A stretch of 64,000 bases of DNA from Diplonema papillatum (Eukaryota > Euglenozoa > Diplonemea > Diplonemida > Diplonemidae): assembly GCA_030068145.1 (NCBI GenBank), contig JAPJBO010000511.1, positions 62,001 through 126,000 of the forward strand. The letters run 5' to 3'. Below are positions 17,968 through 29,833 of the stretch, piece after piece. Numbering within the stretch: position 1 is the stretch's first letter; each line of letters begins with the position of its first letter. The notes beneath the pieces were generated by a model that saw only the letters and a list, made by a program, of their open reading frames with translations, did no database searches and was not told the DNA's origin. The position numbers and the translations under genes were made by a program.

Positions 17968-18224
17968 CCCACAATGCAGGGGCTTATACAAAGACGGGTC
18001 GCCACAATGCAGGGGCTTATACAAAGGCGGGTCGGGCCTGGCATGTATAGTGCGTCTTCGTCACGACCACGCAGCTTGTTTGAGGCGGGGCGGCCTCCAA
18101 GCGAACACTTTTGAAGCGGGACAACCTGCATACGTCTGTTTTTCAGTGGGGACAACCTCCAAACCTTGGCCTTGAACGTGCGGTATCACCGTCCGAACCT
18201 TGCTCAACGTGGGAAAAACAAGAA

Positions 18225-18436
18225 TTTAGAGGTTGTCCCTCCTCGAAAACAAACCTTTAGAGGTTGTCCCACCTCGAAAACAAACCTTTAGAGGTTGTCC
18301 CACCTCGAAAACAAACCTTTAGAGGTTGTCCCACCTCGAAAACAAACCTTTAGAGGTTGTCCCACCTCGAAAACAAACCTTTAGAGGTTGTCCCACCTCG
18401 AAAACAAACCTTTAGAGGTTGTCCCACCTCGAAAAA
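18225..18436. repeat. 31-bp tandem repeat x 7
   Basis: Near-perfect units TTTAGAGGTTGTCCCACCTC + GAAAACAAACC. The array lies between the M1 element and a solo M1 end. A 32-bp direct duplication (ATGCAGGGGCTTATACAAAG) precedes it at 17974-18035. Confidence 0.93.
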
Positions 18437-18745
18437 GCCTCCTTCGAAATGAGCACAAGGCAGTCCCTCGAGTATTTTAGCGTTTATTGTGGTTTAGAGG
18501 TTCGGTGTTTTAGGGTCTCCGGTTGACCATTGAGGCTGTGAGGCGGGTGGTATGTGGGTAGTAGGTATGCTTAAATACGGCTAGCCATTTTGAGTCAACT
18601 CTCTCGCTCCGGATTTGTCTCGACCCGTGAATCGGCACCGGGTATTTTCATACTGCAGGCCTGGAGGCCCTGGGGACACTTTCACGGTAGAGGACGAATT
18701 TCGGGGTTAGGCTTTTGGGGCCTTCCGAGCAAGCAGCTCGTTGAC

Positions 18746-18852
18746 ACCAGGACGGCACCTGCCCCGCTACTGGAGAACTATACCAGGACGGCATCTGCCC
18801 CGCTACTGGAGAACTATACCAGGACGGCACCTGCCCCGCTACTGGAGAACTA
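18746..18852. repeat. 36-bp tandem repeat x 3
   Basis: Units CCAGGACGGCACCTGCCCCG + CTACTGGAGAACTATA, downstream of the H3 copy 6 stem-loop. Confidence 0.9.
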
Positions 18853-18897
18853 TCTAGAGAAACGCAAAAGAAAACGCAGAATAATTCATCAATTCTT

Positions 18898-18913
18898 GGT
18901 GGGTAAGTCCACC
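18898..18913 (-). promoter_or_regulatory. Histone 3' stem-loop of H3 copy 6
   Basis: mRNA sense GGTGG-ACTTAC-CCACC, 81 nt after the stop. The preceding AGTGC-CCT-GCACT hairpin is shared with copy 4. Confidence 0.75.
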
Positions 18914-18994
18914 CCAGCTAAAAGTGCAGGGCACTTCTTGCGTGGATAAAAAGAGAGGAACGTCCAAGAGAAAGTTAGCGCTCGGAGCAGACGA

Positions 18995-19429
18995 TCAGAG
19001 AAGGTCGCCACGGATGCGGCGGCAGTAGCTGAGATCCTTCCAAGTGAGGGTCTTCTTGTTGCGGTGGAGCTGAAGGATGACAGCGCCCTCGAACACGCTG
19101 ACCAAGTAGCTCTCCGTAGCTTCCTGGAGGGCCTCGAGTGCGGTCGGCTTGAACCAAATCGCCACTTTGTTGGCCTCCATGGTCTTCCTCACCAGTCTCT
19201 GGAACGGCGCCTTCTGCAGGAGAAGCTTCGTAGACTTCTGGAACTTCTTGATCTGGCGCGTCGCGACAGTTCCCGGCTTCCACTTCCTCGGCGTTCCGTC
19301 CTTCTTCAACGCTTTGGTCGTCTTCGGCTTGGCCTTCGACTTGGATTTCGACTTCTTCGACTTCTTCGTCACAGCTCCGCTCTTCGGTGCTTTGCTGCCA
19401 GAGGCCTTCAGTGCAGACGAACGCGGCAT
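18995..19429 (-). CDS. H3: Divergent histone H3, copy 6 (144 aa)
   Basis: Protein identical to copy 4 (KSKAKPKTTKALKK, NKVAIWF). Leader and 3' UTR are also recognisably related to copy 4, so these two derive from a duplication larger than the coding region. The ATG at 19429 is chosen over an open frame extending to 19690. Confidence 0.95.
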   Translation of the reverse strand: MPRSSALKASGSKAPKSGAVTKKSKKSKSKSKAKPKTTKALKKDGTPRKWKPGTVATRQIKKFQKSTKLLLQKAPFQRLVRKTMEANKVAIWFKPTALEALQEATESYLVSVFEGAVILQLHRNKKTLTWKDLSYCRRIRGDLL

Positions 19430-20405
19430 ATTTCTTTTCTTTGTGTTAGTGTGCAGAATGGCTGTATCAAAATATGAGTACGTACAAGCGAACGGGTTTT
19501 GAGAAGAAGAAGAAGCTCGTCGCGAGAAATGGCTACCGATTAAAGCGAGCTTGGATGTGGCGTATTTCGAGCTTGCGCGGCCTGTTGACGGTTGGCTAGA
19601 CTGGGGTCGGGTCACGGAGCTGTCCGACGCAAGTCTAGCATTGAGTTCTGTAAAGTGCAAGTGCCATGAAGGCAAGCGAGCACTGTTCACGGGCTAGTGC
19701 TACTTTATGACTTCGTCCCTTGGGAGAGTCAACGATGAGGCCAAACTGGCCTCATCGTCATTTCCAGGTCAAAGTCTGTTCCCGCTCACCTCTGCCCGAT
19801 CAAACGTTGTCGAGCTTTGTAGTTTGATCTGAGGCGATAATCTGCACAGATTAGTGTGAGTTTGGTAAGTAACATCAAAGGCAGTCGACGCCGCACGGGT
19901 GCGGGCTGTTGCGATTAGCCATCATGTTTCAAACCCCCCGATTGCGCGTAACCTGGACCTGGAAGCACCCAGACGGTGAGCTCAGGTACTGGTACCCGTT
20001 ATTATTGTACCTAAGCGCGGGTTCACGTGTTCGGCGGCGCACCAGTGCTGCGGGCCTACGGGTCGACGCAAAAAGCGTAACAACAACACACTGCTAAACT
20101 TGGATGGAATGTCTGACATCTTTCCCGCCACCGACCCGGAAACAGCCAGAACGGAAAGTCCGCACCGCGAAATCGAGAAGTACCGTGTTTTCATGTCTCC
20201 GGTCGGCAGTAAAGGCGGGTTGTATTTTCGCTTTGAATCTAGTCTTGGGCCCCCCACGCGCATGATGGTCGTCAACTTCTCGCGGCACGCCCGCAGCTAC
20301 CAAGATCGAAGGAAATGAAAGGGGGAAAATTCGTTTTTCTAGTTACTTTTCTGTCGTCGAGGCGGGGCTCGCAGCTCTTTGCTGCTCACCTTCCGCCGCG
20401 AACTT
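19430..20405. other. Intergenic with dispersed repeat copy
   Basis: A segment at about 19870-19995 (around CATGTTTCAAACCCCCCGAT) is an inverted copy of 5038-5160. A segment at 20020-20057 (TTCACGTGTTCGGCGG) recurs at 38164-38205. A 73-codon plus-strand frame (20100-20318) has no recognisable features and is not called. Confidence 0.5.
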
Positions 20406-20421
20406 GGTGGGAATGTCCACC
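20406..20421 (-). promoter_or_regulatory. Histone 3' stem-loop of H3 copy 7
   Basis: mRNA sense GGTGG-ACATTC-CCACC, 80 nt after the stop. A perfect 10-bp hairpin (CTGGAGTTGC at 20426-20435 with GCAACTCCAG at 20448-20457) lies between stop and stem-loop. Confidence 0.75.
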
Positions 20422-20501
20422 CCAGCTGGAGTTGCAGCGAAAGGGGCGCAACTCCAGTTGGAAAGGGAGGGAGAGAGGTGACAGACTTGCCGCTGCACTT
20501 T

Positions 20502-20936
20502 CTACAAAAGGTCGCCACGGATGCGGCGGCAGTAGCTGAGATCCTTCCAAGTGAGGGTCTTCTTGTTGCGGTGGAGCTGAAGGATGACAGCGCCCTCGAA
20601 CACGCTGACCAAGTAGCTCTCCGTAGCTTCCTGAAGGGCCTCGAGTGCGGTCGGCTTGAACCAAATCGCCACTTTGTTGGCCTCCATGGTCTTCCTCACC
20701 AGTCTCTGGAACGGCGCCTTCTGCAGGAGAAGCTTCGTAGACTTCTGGAACTTCTTGATCTGGCGCGTCGCGACAGTTCCCGGCTTCCACTTCCTCGGCG
20801 TTCCGTCCTTCTTCAACGCTTTGGTCGTCTTCGGCTTGGCCTTCGACTTGGACTTCGACTTCTTCGACTTCTTCGTCACAGCTCCGCTCTTCGGAGCTTT
20901 GCTGCCAGAGGCCTTCAGTGCAGACGAACGCGGCAT
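20502..20936 (-). CDS. H3: Divergent histone H3, copy 7 (144 aa)
   Basis: Protein identical to copies 4 and 6. It differs from them by silent changes and has the CTTTTGTAG end type of copies 1-3. This mixing of end type and tail type across copies points to exchange (gene conversion) among the genes. Confidence 0.95.
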   Translation of the reverse strand: MPRSSALKASGSKAPKSGAVTKKSKKSKSKSKAKPKTTKALKKDGTPRKWKPGTVATRQIKKFQKSTKLLLQKAPFQRLVRKTMEANKVAIWFKPTALEALQEATESYLVSVFEGAVILQLHRNKKTLTWKDLSYCRRIRGDLL

Positions 20937-21184
20937 TTTGTCTGGTCTCTTTTCGGGTAAATCTGTAGAATTTTTAGCTTCCTTCAGAATAACAAGCCGG
21001 GCTCCAAAGTTGCCTCTGCCTTCACCGAGAGCCACATCCCCACGGGTAAACACACGTCCTTCCCTACTACGCTCTTCCAGGTAAATGCACAACCTCCTTC
21101 CCGCGGGCAGTAACCACAGGACTCTTCCGCAGGTAACCACTACCGGGTAACCACAATTCTCTACCGTAACTACACGACTTTGCC

Positions 21185-21445
21185 GGCGGTTGTAGCTACA
21201 CGTCCTTTCGGGTAACTACATGTTCTTCAACTACACGCCCTTTCGGGAAACTACATGCACGTCCTTTCGGGTAATTACATGTCCTTCAACGACACGTCCT
21301 TTCGGATAACTACACGTTCTTCCCCTAGCATGTCGTATCCTGCGGGTACCTACACGTCCAACTACACGTCCTTTTGGGTACCTGCATGTCCTTCTCTGCG
21401 GGTAACTTCAGGCCTTCCCCTGCGGGTGACTACACGCCTTCCCCG
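21185..21445. repeat. Degenerate tandem repeat upstream of H3 copy 7
   Basis: Irregular units of about 25-30 bp around ACACGTCCTTTCGGGTAACT. No gene; lies between H3 copies 7 and 8. Confidence 0.8.
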
Positions 21446-21509
21446 CGAGTCGCGTTGAGGGAACAGAAGAAGGGCGGGAACGAGGGCACAACCGAACAGG
21501 TCAGCTACT

Positions 21510-21525
21510 GGTGGGCAGATCCACC
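21510..21525 (-). promoter_or_regulatory. Histone 3' stem-loop of H3 copy 8
   Basis: mRNA sense GGTGG-ATCTGC-CCACC, 72 nt after the stop. Confidence 0.72.
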
Positions 21526-21597
21526 CCAGGAGAATCATGGATCTCGCTGGCTGGCGTCAGGAAAGGAAACCATTCTAGAGAACCAAAGCTGGGGAGC

Positions 21598-22032
21598 CTA
21601 CAAAAGGTCGCCACGGATGCGGCGGCAGTAGCTGAGATCCTTCCAAGTGAGGGTCTTCTTGTTGCGGTGGAGCTGAAGGATGACAGCGCCCTCGAACACG
21701 CTGACCAAGTAGCTCTCCGTAGCTTCCTGGAGGGCCTCGAGTGCGGTCGGCTTGAACCAAATCGACACTTTGTTGGCCTCCATGGTCTTCCTCACCAGTC
21801 TCTGGAACGGCGCCTTCTGCAGGAGAAGCTTCGTAGACTTCTGGAACTTCTTGATCTGGCGCGTCGCGACAGTTCCCGGCTTCCACTTCCTCGGCGTTCC
21901 GTCCTTCTTCAACGCTTTGGTCGTCTTCGGCTTGGCCTTCGACTTGGACTTCGACTTCTTCGACTTCTTCGTCACAGCTCCGCTCTTCGGAGCTTTGCTG
22001 CCAGAGGCCTTCAGTGCAGACGAACGCGGCAT
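21598..22032 (-). CDS. H3: Divergent histone H3, copy 8 (144 aa)
   Basis: Hybrid of the two main types: tail of copies 4/6/7 (KSKAKPKTTKALKK) with the NKVSIWF loop of copies 1-3 and 5. Start at 22032 by comparison with the other copies. This is the last H3 before the H4 genes. Confidence 0.95.
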   Translation of the reverse strand: MPRSSALKASGSKAPKSGAVTKKSKKSKSKSKAKPKTTKALKKDGTPRKWKPGTVATRQIKKFQKSTKLLLQKAPFQRLVRKTMEANKVSIWFKPTALEALQEATESYLVSVFEGAVILQLHRNKKTLTWKDLSYCRRIRGDLL

Positions 22033-23111
22033 TTTTCCTTTGAAGCGCAAAAACTGGATTGAGGGAATTCGCTCGACTTGGCTGGTTGCTGCCAGCAGTT
22101 GACAGCTTCAAACAAGCTGACAACGCAGCAACATGGTGGCAACGGCTTTCGCTTTCCTGCAAAAAAGGCCGGCACTGGCAGCGCGACTCAAACCACCTCT
22201 CATGGTATAAAGTTGGCAGGTGGACTACACCCTGGGTCAGGCTTCAAAATGCCACAACGAAAAAACTAAACCCTCAAACTTGGTTCGAGCAGAAAAAAGT
22301 CGAACCTCCGACTTTCCCTGCGGATGCTTGCCGGTAAGCCTTGCACACGTAATAGACCCGCAGGTCCGTGTTCCAAGACGGACCAAAAAAAAAGGAGTCT
22401 AATACGTGTGCATGATCGCTGCGCTTGATATGAGCCTGCCGACCGCAGAACCACGCCAAGCCAATGGGAGCATTGAGTTGTTTTGAGTACGTGAACACAT
22501 GGAATAGCATGATTTCTCGTAGATGACGTCGTCACCTTCCATTGCGTCGTCAAGAGGGAGGACTTCTGTGCGGGGTTGGGTCTTCTTGTGATTCCGATCG
22601 TGTCGGCGAGCTTATCGCCGACACGATGCTCGGTTCACTTTCGAGGGCATCGGTGCGCTGGAGGAGGTCGGTCTCTTCTGTGAGCTACTAGTCTACGGGC
22701 AATGGGGACATTGAGCTCGTTTGGCGCAAACGAGCCGCACGGAATAGCATGCACTATAATAGGTACAACGCACCTCTTCAACGCATTCCTATCCTGAACG
22801 ATCCGAGCAAAACTGAGGCAGCCGGCAAGCTGCCTCACGTGTGGTATACATACACCTACTGTAGCCACGTGACATGCTACTAGTACCGTATGCTGCTACG
22901 TGTCCTCGTGGTTGTGAGTATTGCTCACCCGCCTCAGCAGGTGTGCAGAGTCGCCCGCCATCCAGGCAACTTCCGCAAACACCGGTACGACGCAGAAGAG
23001 CTCTGAGAATCGGGAGAAAGCGAAGGGTGAGGGGCAAAAAGAACTGAATTCGCCTCTCTTTTCCGCGGCATCTTCTACTCACACGCCCGGCAAAGAGAAG
23101 CCAAGCGTCAT
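22033..23111. other. Intergenic between H3 and H4 groups
   Basis: Holds two loose copies of the GCATTGAG...GGAATAGCATG motif (22473-22511 and 22712-22753) and a strong hairpin, ATCGTGTCGGCGA / TCGCCGACACGAT (13 bp, 22596-22628). In the second motif copy the central part forms its own hairpin CTCGTTTG-GCG-CAAACGAG. No protein-coding gene seen. Confidence 0.5.
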
Positions 23112-23127
23112 GGTGGGCAGCTCCACC
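23112..23127 (-). promoter_or_regulatory. Histone 3' stem-loop of H4 copy 1
   Basis: mRNA sense GGTGG-AGCTGC-CCACC, 51 nt after the stop. Preceded by a hairpin GGGAC-CAAC-GTCCC. Confidence 0.75.
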
Positions 23128-23178
23128 CCGGACCCGGGACGTTGGTCCCGCCGGTGAAGAAAGAAGGAAGACAAGAGC

Positions 23179-23502
23179 TTACGCGACGGCGTAGAGGGTG
23201 CGGCCCTGCTTCTTGAGGGAGAAGAGGATGTCGGCGGGGCGGACGGTCTTCCTGCCGGTCATCTCGAGCAGCGCGGCGGTGTCGGCCATGACGTTCTCGA
23301 CGAACGAGGTGAGGATCGTGGTCGCCTCCTTGTACACGGTCGCCGCCAGCCTGCGGCAGCCGCCCCTCCTCGCGATCCTGCGGATGCTGCCCTTCGTGAT
23401 GCCCCTGGTGCTCGCCTTCGACTTACCGCTCGAGCTCTTCGCGACGGATCCCTGCTTCGTTCTGCCGGTGTTCTTCGACGCGGACGACTTGGCGGCAGGC
23501 AT
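23179..23502 (-). CDS. H4: Divergent histone H4, copy 1 (107 aa)
   Basis: Core histone partner of H3. Residues 34-107 align without gaps to canonical H4: GITKGSIRRIARRGG, then the alpha2 segment ILTSFVENVMADTAALLE, KTVRPADILFSL and KKQGRTLYAVA. The R45 position, which contacts DNA, is kept (R51). The tail (1-33) is Ser/Lys-rich, about six residues longer than usual, and lacks both SGRGKGGKGLG and the KRHRK basic patch that contacts the H2A/H2B acidic patch and chromatin enzymes. C-terminal YAVA replaces YGFGG. The start at 23502 (MPAAKSSASKN) is shared by all four copies; the open frame upstream to 23610 is leader. All four H4 proteins are identical. Confidence 0.95.
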   Translation of the reverse strand: MPAAKSSASKNTGRTKQGSVAKSSSGKSKASTRGITKGSIRRIARRGGCRRLAATVYKEATTILTSFVENVMADTAALLEMTGRKTVRPADILFSLKKQGRTLYAVA

Positions 23503-24216
23503 TGTAGGTGTCTTCGGTTTTCTTTTTGTGTTGGTAGAACTACGGTCGGGATAGATAAATGAGGACGGAATGCCCCATTTTCCCCTCTGAAAGCGAAATT
23601 GTGCTGTCACGCCCCGTTTAACTAGGCAAACTGCCCACGCCAGAAGCGAGCAAGCTCATGCACTCAGACGAACTTGAGAGCAATACAGGTACCTCTTGAA
23701 GTAGGACACAATTCGTTCACGGTACGTGCTTTGACATCCTGCGAGGCAAACCTTTTTTTCGCAGAGCCCTCTGATTACCGATCTCGTGGGATAAAGGTTT
23801 AGAATGTGCGTCATGATGAAGATCGCCTAGCAGTGATCAGTGCGCACGAAATGAGTGCCTGCCTGTCGTGGTCACAGCACCCAGATGTTTGCATTCGTAT
23901 GACTTCATAGGTTCCGTGTGCAACCAGATGGCACTTCCTTTCCACCTCACGGCGCATCAAAGTTCTTATCCAGTCGAGGTGGCATTGGCAAAACAGAGGC
24001 GAATGGGGTGAGAAAGCTCGGACGACGAAAACTCGCGGCGGGCAGAGAGGCCAGCTTCATGGAAATGAACTGGCGCAAAAAGCAACGAGGCAAGGGAGTA
24101 ACGTGGGTCGCTCGAGATGGGGCGAACCTATCATACGCCAGTTCGACGCCCGCATCTGTCCGCTGGTGTACCCGTCGTTCACCTGCTGTCAAGAGGTGGA
24201 CGCAGGACGTGGCGGC
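23503..24216. other. Intergenic upstream of H4 copy 1
   Basis: Short purine-rich leader (CACAAAAAGAAAACC) next to the ATG on the minus strand. No gene or repeat that I can support further upstream. Confidence 0.4.
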
Positions 24217-24910
24217 CGCGGCAGGAAGCCAATTACGTGTGTCGGAACCTGCTGTGTCAGCCTACTGGATACTGTACCGCACTGCTTCAGCCAAGGTACT
24301 GTGCCTGCAGTTCAAACCGACGACGGAACTGGACGCGAGTGGACCAGCTGGGCCCGAGCCGCGCTACAGCCCAGCACCCGGCGAGAGACGGGCGGCGGCG
24401 GGAAGCCAATTAAGTGTGGCCTGCGTCAGCCGAGGTAGTGTACTGCCACCTGCTGTTGCAGCCAACTGGGCACCGAATCTGCTTCAGCCAAGGTAGCGTA
24501 CCTACTACTGTTTAAACAGACTACCGAACTGCCTCTGAAGAATAGCGGGCAGCGTCGGCGACGACGAGCCGAGGATAAGACTGCGCCTGGCGCGCACCGG
24601 CGCGAACACGACTTTGCGCGACGACCGCGGGTGGACGAGCTGCGTCCGAGCCGCCAGATGCTGCCGCGCGCGCGCATCAGCGGAAACCGCCGCGAAGGCG
24701 GCCCAGAACGGGTTCTCGCCGGACGGGGCGGCGGCAGCGGCGGAGCTCGGGTGGGCCTCCGGTCGGCGGCGGGAAGCCAAGTACGTGTGTGCCATGTACT
24801 GCTGTGTCACAAGGTAGTGTACTGCCACCCCTGCTGTTGCAGCCAACTAACTACGCATACTGTACTGTAAGCTGCATCAGTCAAGGTACTGTACTTACTG
24901 TCTACACAGA

Positions 24911-27064
<2,154 letters not shown>

Positions 27065-28482
27065 CGCCGCCGCCCGCCGCCGCCCTCCCGCGCCTTCGGC
27101 GCTTAAATCTGGTTATTAAGAGAGAGATCGAACAGGTTGTTCCCAGTCGGTTTCAGCGCGTGGGGGTCCCAACTTCTGCGTGTTTGCGATTCGTTCGCAA
27201 CACTAAACAGTCGTCTGGCCTTGGGAGCACTTGAAGGGCGTATTTTCCCGACTTTTTCCCACGTTTTTCGCCGACTGGCTTTCCGACTTTTCCCCCACAC
27301 GGGTTTTGTGCTGACTCTCGCGCTGCACACAACCGAGAGAGCACTCCACGTCCCCGACCTTCTTTATGTGTTTTCCGACGATCCCGAATGGGCGTGCAGG
27401 TTGGCGGTGTCTTTCGACCTTTTTTTTTGGATTCCAACTGCAGCACTCCTTCCTGTCAGGGGCAGGGGGGTTTTTGTCGAGTCTTACACGCGCGCCACAC
27501 CCAACCGAGAGCACAGGCCCCCCCTGACCTTTTTTGGATGCACCGGGGAAGGTGCAGGATTCTGCGGGTCAAGCGCGCACGCGTTCTACCATTCGCCGGG
27601 ATTTGAGGTCAACTGCAGCACTGCCCCTTCCTTCCAGGATAGGACGAAGCCGAGGCGTTGCGGTGTTGACGTGCAAATGGTTCGTGCGAGAGGTTCGGCA
27701 CGGCAGCGATACTGGAGGCAAGCGACCAGCGTCAATTGGATCCGACTACCTGCGAGAGGTTCAGCACGGCAGCGATACTGGAGTCCCAGCGTTCACTGGA
27801 CACTTGGATCCGACCACCGCAATATTGGCCGCTGCTCACGGAAAGTACACGCGGTGGTGTGCCTTCTTGCACGTGGCAGAAGTGTGCAAGCTGTCGGTCC
27901 GACCGTGCAGGCCTGCCGTGCGTGCCGACGCGCGTGTTGGCCAGCAGTTACTGCACAGCAACAGACGCCCGCGACGCGAGCGCGGTAAGTTGGGGGGAGT
28001 GCCGTCCTTCTTCTGTCTTTTGTGTTACCGTCGATCCCGAAGGACGATCAGTTTTTTTTTTTTTTTTTGCACCGCACCAGGGGTTTTCCTGGCCCCCGAG
28101 AATATGGATTCTTGCCGGGAAAAAGTAAAATGATGCTGCAAATTTTTTTTTAGTGGTACATCTGTACGAAACTTTTGCCTTATCATTTTCATCACCTTTG
28201 GTCAGTTGATGCTGATCGTCCGTTGCTTCGTTTATCAGTGCAAGCCCCAACTCCGGAAATGTTCTTTCGGTTTTTGGTTGCTGTGGCGACGCTGCACCCG
28301 CCTTACCCGCCTCCACTTTCCGCCCTTTAGCAGCACAAGTACAGCAGCAGCATCCGAAACGGGAGAAAACTGCTAAGCAACACGGTTTAGCGCACCGACG
28401 GGCAAGAACATCGAAGAGCATACGCACCAGTTTGTTCAGCCAGAAGTAAGTGGGTTGCCGTCATGCCTGATGAAGGGTCAGG
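27065..28482. other. Intergenic with duplications and one retroposon-tail copy
   Basis: A segment around GCGAGAGGTTCNGCACGGCA is duplicated at 27690-27716 and 27752-27781. A copy of the R1 tail motif (TTCCGACGATCCCGAATGGG) lies at 27369-27420. T-runs at 27420 and 28050-28070. No gene supported. Confidence 0.5.
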
Positions 28483-28785
28483 TCAATCTTGCGCTTGTTC
28501 AGATACCGTGTCGACCATTAAATTCCCTGCAGGCGGGACGACCTCGGCTGCTTCGCGCGCCTTGTGTTCGTCTTGTTTCTGTTTCTGGACACGGTCATGA
28601 GTCTTGATCAGATCCAGCAGCGCACCTTTCTTCAGCCGGTTGACACCGGCGCCTTGAGTGATACCTCTCAAGGCCGCTTGCTTTTCAGCTGTGGGCCCCT
28701 GCCAGTTCGCATAGTCGAACTGGAGCTGGTCATCGCGAGGGGTATTGCGCGGCGTCGCAGAGAAACCAAATTTGGCAAGAGACAT
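28483..28785 (-). CDS. Small hypothetical protein (100 aa)
   Basis: Frame starting MSLAKFGFSATPRNTPRDDQ at 28785. The centre (KQAALRGITQGAGVNRLKKGALLDLIKTH) loosely resembles a SAP-type helix-extended-helix, which would suggest DNA binding, but the match is weak. The C terminus is charged. The frame is open upstream to 29049 through low-complexity sequence; the ATG at 28785 is preferred because the sequence character changes there. It may be a single gene or a transposase N-terminal fragment. Confidence 0.4.
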   Translation of the reverse strand: MSLAKFGFSATPRNTPRDDQLQFDYANWQGPTAEKQAALRGITQGAGVNRLKKGALLDLIKTHDRVQKQKQDEHKAREAAEVVPPAGNLMVDTVSEQAQD

Positions 28786-29758
28786 CGTCGTTTTGTGTAG
28801 AAAATTTGAGCCGACCACCCTTCCCCGGCCGTTTGTCCCTGTGTCGTTCGTGCAGTGGACTAGCCAACCCACAGGGAAAAAGCGACTTTTGCCGGGGAAA
28901 TTTTTTTTTCCCCCGGGCCACTGTTTGTTGTTGTTTTTTTTTTTTTGGTAACTGAGGGGGGAAATGCATGACGCACGACCACAAGCCGGACCAAACTTGT
29001 GAGTGTGGGACTGTCCGTTTTTCCGTCGGGACTTACCCACTAAAACCACCTAACTCAGAGATTCGAGAGATGCAGAGGGTGCTACCCACGGTTCTCACCG
29101 TGTACGCGGCGCGATGGAGGGGCCACCCTCCACGCGGGACTTGGCCAGTCCTTGCGCTGTCTGCCGCAGGGGTGCCCGGTGTGTGAAATTTTTTTTTGGG
29201 GAAAAAAAAAATTTTCCCCTGTGTAGGAAAATCCCTGCACCACAACTCACCCTGGTTTTGTTTGGAGGGTAGAAACTCGATTGAAACGGTTTAAAAAGTA
29301 CCGGGCGGCTCGGCGGACTCCCTTTACGCCGTGTTGCGCGAGGTCGGGAGCTCTTGCGGCTTGCGACTTGAAACTGCGTGCTGCTCTCACAGGATGCACC
29401 CGGTAGGTACGCAGCGACACACCGGGGTACAAGGGCCTATCAACCGTGGTGGGCTGACTTGTTCACAAGCACTAAACTGGTCCAACGCCGTCAAAAATTC
29501 ATGGGGCAGATGCCCTTGCGGACTTGAAGCTGTGTACAGGATGGACCCGGTAGAGACGCAGCGGCACCCTCCCTGGCGAGATCACGGATCCTTTCGGGTG
29601 TTGCATGATCTTCTGATGCGCCTTCAGGGAACATCGAATCCAAGACGAAAGCTAACTACGCCTGCGGGACCCGCTATGACCATGGCTTTGGAACGAATGG
29701 ATGCGAAAAGAGGCGAAAGGGAAGCATTTTCTGTTCAGACTTTTTACGCGTTTGTTAT
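28786..29758. other. Intergenic
   Basis: Contains a perfect A/T palindrome GGGGAAAA...TTTTCCCC near 29198-29219 and a duplication of CTTGCGNACTTGAARCTG (29352-29376 and 29515-29533). No gene supported. Confidence 0.45.
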
Positions 29759-29774
29759 GGTGGGCAGTACCACC
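29759..29774 (-). promoter_or_regulatory. Histone 3' stem-loop of H4 copy 2
   Basis: mRNA sense GGTGG-TACTGC-CCACC, 59 nt after the stop. Preceded by CGAGGCTCG, which is shared with H4 copies 3 and 4. Confidence 0.75.
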
Positions 29775-29833
29775 CCGGACTGAGAGCGAGAACGAGCCTC
29801 GGTTTCAGCCGGTGCGAGAAGGAAGGAAAGGGC

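Noticed and set aside
4148-22032. H3 copies as centromeric H3 (CenH3)
   Set aside because: Loop 1 has the canonical length, and there are eight near-identical copies with a histone-type 3' signal.
4302-22102. Recurring plus-strand frames antisense to H3 (MNQIDTLLASMVFL and similar)
   Set aside because: They mirror the conserved H3 coding strand and have no independent features.
28460-28500. Hammerhead ribozyme core (CTGATGA at 28469)
   Set aside because: No GAAA or matching stems follow in a workable arrangement.
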